DNA from: Methylocystis sp. MJC1
GTDB lineage: Bacteria > Pseudomonadota > Alphaproteobacteria > Rhizobiales > Beijerinckiaceae
Direction of reading: 5' to 3'
Assembly: GCF_026427715.1 (NCBI RefSeq)
Contig: NZ_CP107558.1
Location: 347,001-411,000 of the forward strand
Length of the DNA stretch: 64,000 nt
Shown here: positions 61,932 through 64,000 of the stretch, piece by piece
Layout: each line of letters begins with the position of its first letter
How positions within the stretch are numbered: the first letter of the stretch is position 1
The notes under the pieces: model-generated
What the model was told of the DNA's origin: nothing
The model's input: the letters and a program-made list of their open reading frames with translations, nothing else
Databases searched by the model: none
Translations under genes and position numbers: made by a program

Positions 61932-63146
61932 TCACCCCCGCGCCGCGAGCGGCACGACATTGTGCAGCTGATCCGCCGTGTCGAAGAAACGCCGCAGGTT
62001 GCGCGCCGCCTGACGAATCCGTTGCTCGTTCTCGACCAGCGCCAGCCGCAAATACCCTTCGCCATGTTCGCCGAAGCCCTCGCCTGGCGCGACGGCGACG
62101 TCCGCCTTTTCGATGAGGAGCTTCGAGAACTCCAGGCTCGACATTGAGCGGAAACGCTCCGGCACAGGCGCCCAGGCGAACATCGACGCGCTCGGCGCCG
62201 GGATCGGCCAGCCCGCCTGGGCGAAGCTCTCGACCATCACGTCGCGGCGTTTCTTGTAGATGGCGCGCATCTCTTTGATGCAATCGTCGGGGCCGTTCAG
62301 CGCCGCCGTCGCCGCCACCTGAACAGGCGTGAAGGCGCCATAGTCGAGATAGCTCTTCACGCGCGCCAGCGCCGCGCAGAGCCGCTCGTTGCCGACAGCG
62401 AAGCCCATGCGCCAGCCGGCCATGGAGAAGGTCTTCGACATGGACGTGAATTCGGCGGTCACGTCCATCGCGCCTGGCACCTGCAGCACGGACGGCGGCG
62501 GATCGTCGTCGAAATAGACCTCCGCATAGGCGAGGTCGGAGAGGATGAAAATCTCGTGCTTCTTCGCGAAGGCGACGAGATCCCTGTAGAAATCGAGCGA
62601 AGCGACTTCCGCCGTCGGATTCGATGGATAGCAGACGATCACTGCGATGGGCTTAGGTATCGAATGCGCCATCGCCCGCTCCAGCGCCGGAAAATATTCC
62701 GGCGTCGGCGCCGAGGGCACGGAGCGGATGACGCCGCCCGCCATCAGAAAGCCGAAGGCGTGGATCGGGTAGGAGGGATTGGGGACCAGCACCACGTCGC
62801 CCGGCGCGGTGATCGCCTGCGCCATATTGGCGAAACCCTCCTTGGAGCCGAGCGTCGCGACGACCTGCGTCTCGGAATCAAGCTTCACGCCGAAGCGGCG
62901 CGCATAATAGGCGGCTTGCGCCCGGCGCAGCCCGGCGATGCCCTTGGAGGCGGAATAACGGTCGGTGCGCGCCTTGCCGGCGGTCTCGACGAGCTTGTCG
63001 ACGACATGCTTGGGGGCGGGCAGGTCTGGATTGCCCATGCCCATGTCGATGATGTCCGCGCCGCCGGCGCGGGCTTTGGCCTTCAGCCGGTTCACTTGCT
63101 CGAAGACATAAGGGGGCAGGCGCTTGATGCGATAAAAATCCGACAT
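61932..63146 (-). CDS. Class I/II aminotransferase (LL-DAP aminotransferase/alanine transaminase-like)
   Basis: 404 residues, PLP dependent. The start of the fold is MGMGNPDLPAPKHVVDKL, the PLP phosphate/aspartate region is ILSDLAYAEVYFDD, and the PLP Schiff-base Lys lies in TSMSKTFSMAGWRMGFAVGN. PGEGFGEHGEGYLRLALV supplies the substrate Arg. The sequence belongs to the AlaC/DapL-like branch used for alanine or aspartate-family transamination. Substrate is uncertain without comparison. It is transcribed alone on the minus strand. Confidence 0.93.
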   Translation of the reverse strand: MSDFYRIKRLPPYVFEQVNRLKAKARAGGADIIDMGMGNPDLPAPKHVVDKLVETAGKARTDRYSASKGIAGLRRAQAAYYARRFGVKLDSETQVVATLGSKEGFANMAQAITAPGDVVLVPNPSYPIHAFGFLMAGGVIRSVPSAPTPEYFPALERAMAHSIPKPIAVIVCYPSNPTAEVASLDFYRDLVAFAKKHEIFILSDLAYAEVYFDDDPPPSVLQVPGAMDVTAEFTSMSKTFSMAGWRMGFAVGNERLCAALARVKSYLDYGAFTPVQVAATAALNGPDDCIKEMRAIYKKRRDVMVESFAQAGWPIPAPSASMFAWAPVPERFRSMSSLEFSKLLIEKADVAVAPGEGFGEHGEGYLRLALVENEQRIRQAARNLRRFFDTADQLHNVVPLAARG

Positions 63147-63225
63147 TCTTTCTTTGTTCCGGGAGGCGGCGAGACGAGGAGTTTAGCTGATTTGGGTGGT
63201 CTGCGGGAGGGGGCTGGGCGGGCGT

Positions 63226-64000
63226 TCAAAACCGCACCAGCGTCCTCAGCCCCAGCACCAGGGAATTATGCAGCGTCGCGACCCCCGTTGGATCGCGCGG
63301 ATCAGGGGCATTTCCGCCAGGACGCCTGATATATTGGAGATCGGGCTGAAGGTACCAGCCTGAAGCCATGCGCGCAATATAGGTGGCCTCGACCAATTCC
63401 TCGCTGGAGCGGATCGGGGCCAGGGGATTGTTGAAGAACGCCGTGTCGCGATCGAGGCCGCGCGCGCCATTGGATATTCGGGCGTAGCCGACCGCCACGC
63501 CGAAGAGATCGTCCGGACGCGCGTCGATCACGCCGACGAAGGAGACGCCGGCGTCCGCCGAGGCGCTGACGAGATTGCGGTCATTGGGGGTAAGCCCGGC
63601 GCGCAGGAAAAACCCCGCGCCGCGACCGGGCCCTGCGCCGGCGCCGATCTGCTGGTCGAGGATGGCGTAATAACCTTGGTCGCCATGCCTTTGGAGTGAG
63701 ACTCCATTGCTGTTGGGATCCGAAAGCGAGAGGAAATCCGTACCCCAGCGCTGATCCGCGAATTGGCCGAAATGCCGCCATCCTCCCAGCTTCAACACGC
63801 CGTCGAGCCCGTTGAGGCCATATTTGAGCTGCGCCTCGCCGATGACATAGCGCGGATCTCTCATCCGGAAGCGTAGCCCGTCGGGATTGCGCCGCTGGGG
63901 ATCGGCGTTGTCGAAGGGCGTCTGAGGTCCGGCCGGGTCGCCGTCCAGCACGGCGGCGAGAAAGGAGAAATGCGCGTTTGGATTGAGCGTGACGCGCGCG
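63226..64000 (-). CDS. OprB-type carbohydrate porin, C-terminal part (5' end outside window)
   Basis: About 258 residues to the right edge, with the frame still open there. The last residues before the edge read LNPNAHFSFLAAVLDGDPAGPQ, then GEAQLKYGLNGLDGVLKLGGWRHFGQF and YYAILDQQIGAGAG, all typical of OprB barrels. The protein ends with the aromatic strand VLGLRTLVRF, a C-terminal Phe used in outer-membrane insertion. A different OprB-type gene lies at 48159-49469. Confidence 0.9.
   Translation of the reverse strand, partial: ARVTLNPNAHFSFLAAVLDGDPAGPQTPFDNADPQRRNPDGLRFRMRDPRYVIGEAQLKYGLNGLDGVLKLGGWRHFGQFADQRWGTDFLSLSDPNSNGVSLQRHGDQGYYAILDQQIGAGAGPGRGAGFFLRAGLTPNDRNLVSASADAGVSFVGVIDARPDDLFGVAVGYARISNGARGLDRDTAFFNNPLAPIRSSEELVEATYIARMASGWYLQPDLQYIRRPGGNAPDPRDPTGVATLHNSLVLGLRTLVRF

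Noticed and set aside
61855..62283. Minus-strand frame at the end of the aminotransferase gene
   Set aside because: Overlaps the aminotransferase C terminus in another frame; no motif.

Overview
The window reads as chromosomal DNA of an alphaproteobacterium, most likely Hyphomicrobiales. Composition is GC-rich throughout. Supporting gene types are a GapR-type nucleoid protein, a CC0125/CC1285-type lipoprotein, the DUF2849/DUF934 form of the sulfite reduction operon, an ATP-grasp/alpha-E/transglutaminase operon and OprB-type porins. Methylocystaceae is possible, but no C1 gene is present to test it, so that is only inference.

Layout. 1-512: 3' end of a flagellar export gene (flhB). 513-2272: gene-poor, with one hypothetical gene and tRNA-Thr(GGT). 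2273-4858: rfbB-rfbC-rfbA for dTDP-4-keto-rhamnose, without rfbD. 4995-5774: remnants of two different insertion sequences. 5785-9230: transglutaminase-like, alpha-E and circularly permuted ATP-grasp operon, minus strand. 9651-18056: glutathione peroxidase, an orphan NtrC-type regulator, a lipoprotein gene bracketed by ~118-bp direct repeats, alpha/beta hydrolase, L,D-transpeptidase, LemA-like protein, Bpt aminoacyl transferase, RDD protein and gapR. 18153-23446: envelope polysaccharide genes (outer-membrane barrel, flippase, two glycosyltransferases). 23593-32594: MgtA-type P-type ATPase, PQQ-type sugar dehydrogenase, pirin, a DsbD-N-like protein, YqgE/AlgH, an aldo/keto reductase and a tandem pair of ParA/MinD-like P-loop proteins.

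32859-39156 is a tight sulfate assimilation operon: ferredoxin, DUF2849, cysI, DUF934, cysH (FeS APS-reductase type), cysD, and a cysN fused to a DUF2061-like membrane domain. A separate APS-kinase-like gene faces it. ATP sulfurylase (CysDN) makes APS, CysH reduces it to sulfite, and CysI, probably fed by the ferredoxin, reduces sulfite to sulfide.

40163-51911: nitroreductase, MFS transporter, ABC-F ATPase preceded by a long hairpin and a small gene, a second L,D-transpeptidase, a polytopic membrane protein, an OprB porin and a UvrD/PcrA helicase. 52165-55859: secE-nusG and rplK-rplA, separated by a membrane-protein gene and an AraC regulator, and not followed by rplJL-rpoBC. 56051-64000: ComEA-like protein, a Cys-rich secreted protein, pth, rplY, a ketoacyl synthase, a small basic protein, murA, a hicBA toxin-antitoxin pair flanked by dispersed palindromes, a class I aminotransferase, and the 3' part of another OprB porin cut by the window end.

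The items I consider most worth pursuing are the two-gene ParA-like module with one degenerate ATPase, the CysN-membrane-domain fusion with its detached kinase, the transglutaminase homologue with its catalytic Cys replaced by His, the paired repeats around the lipoprotein gene, and the split ribosomal operon. No CRISPR array, prophage or intact transposon was seen.
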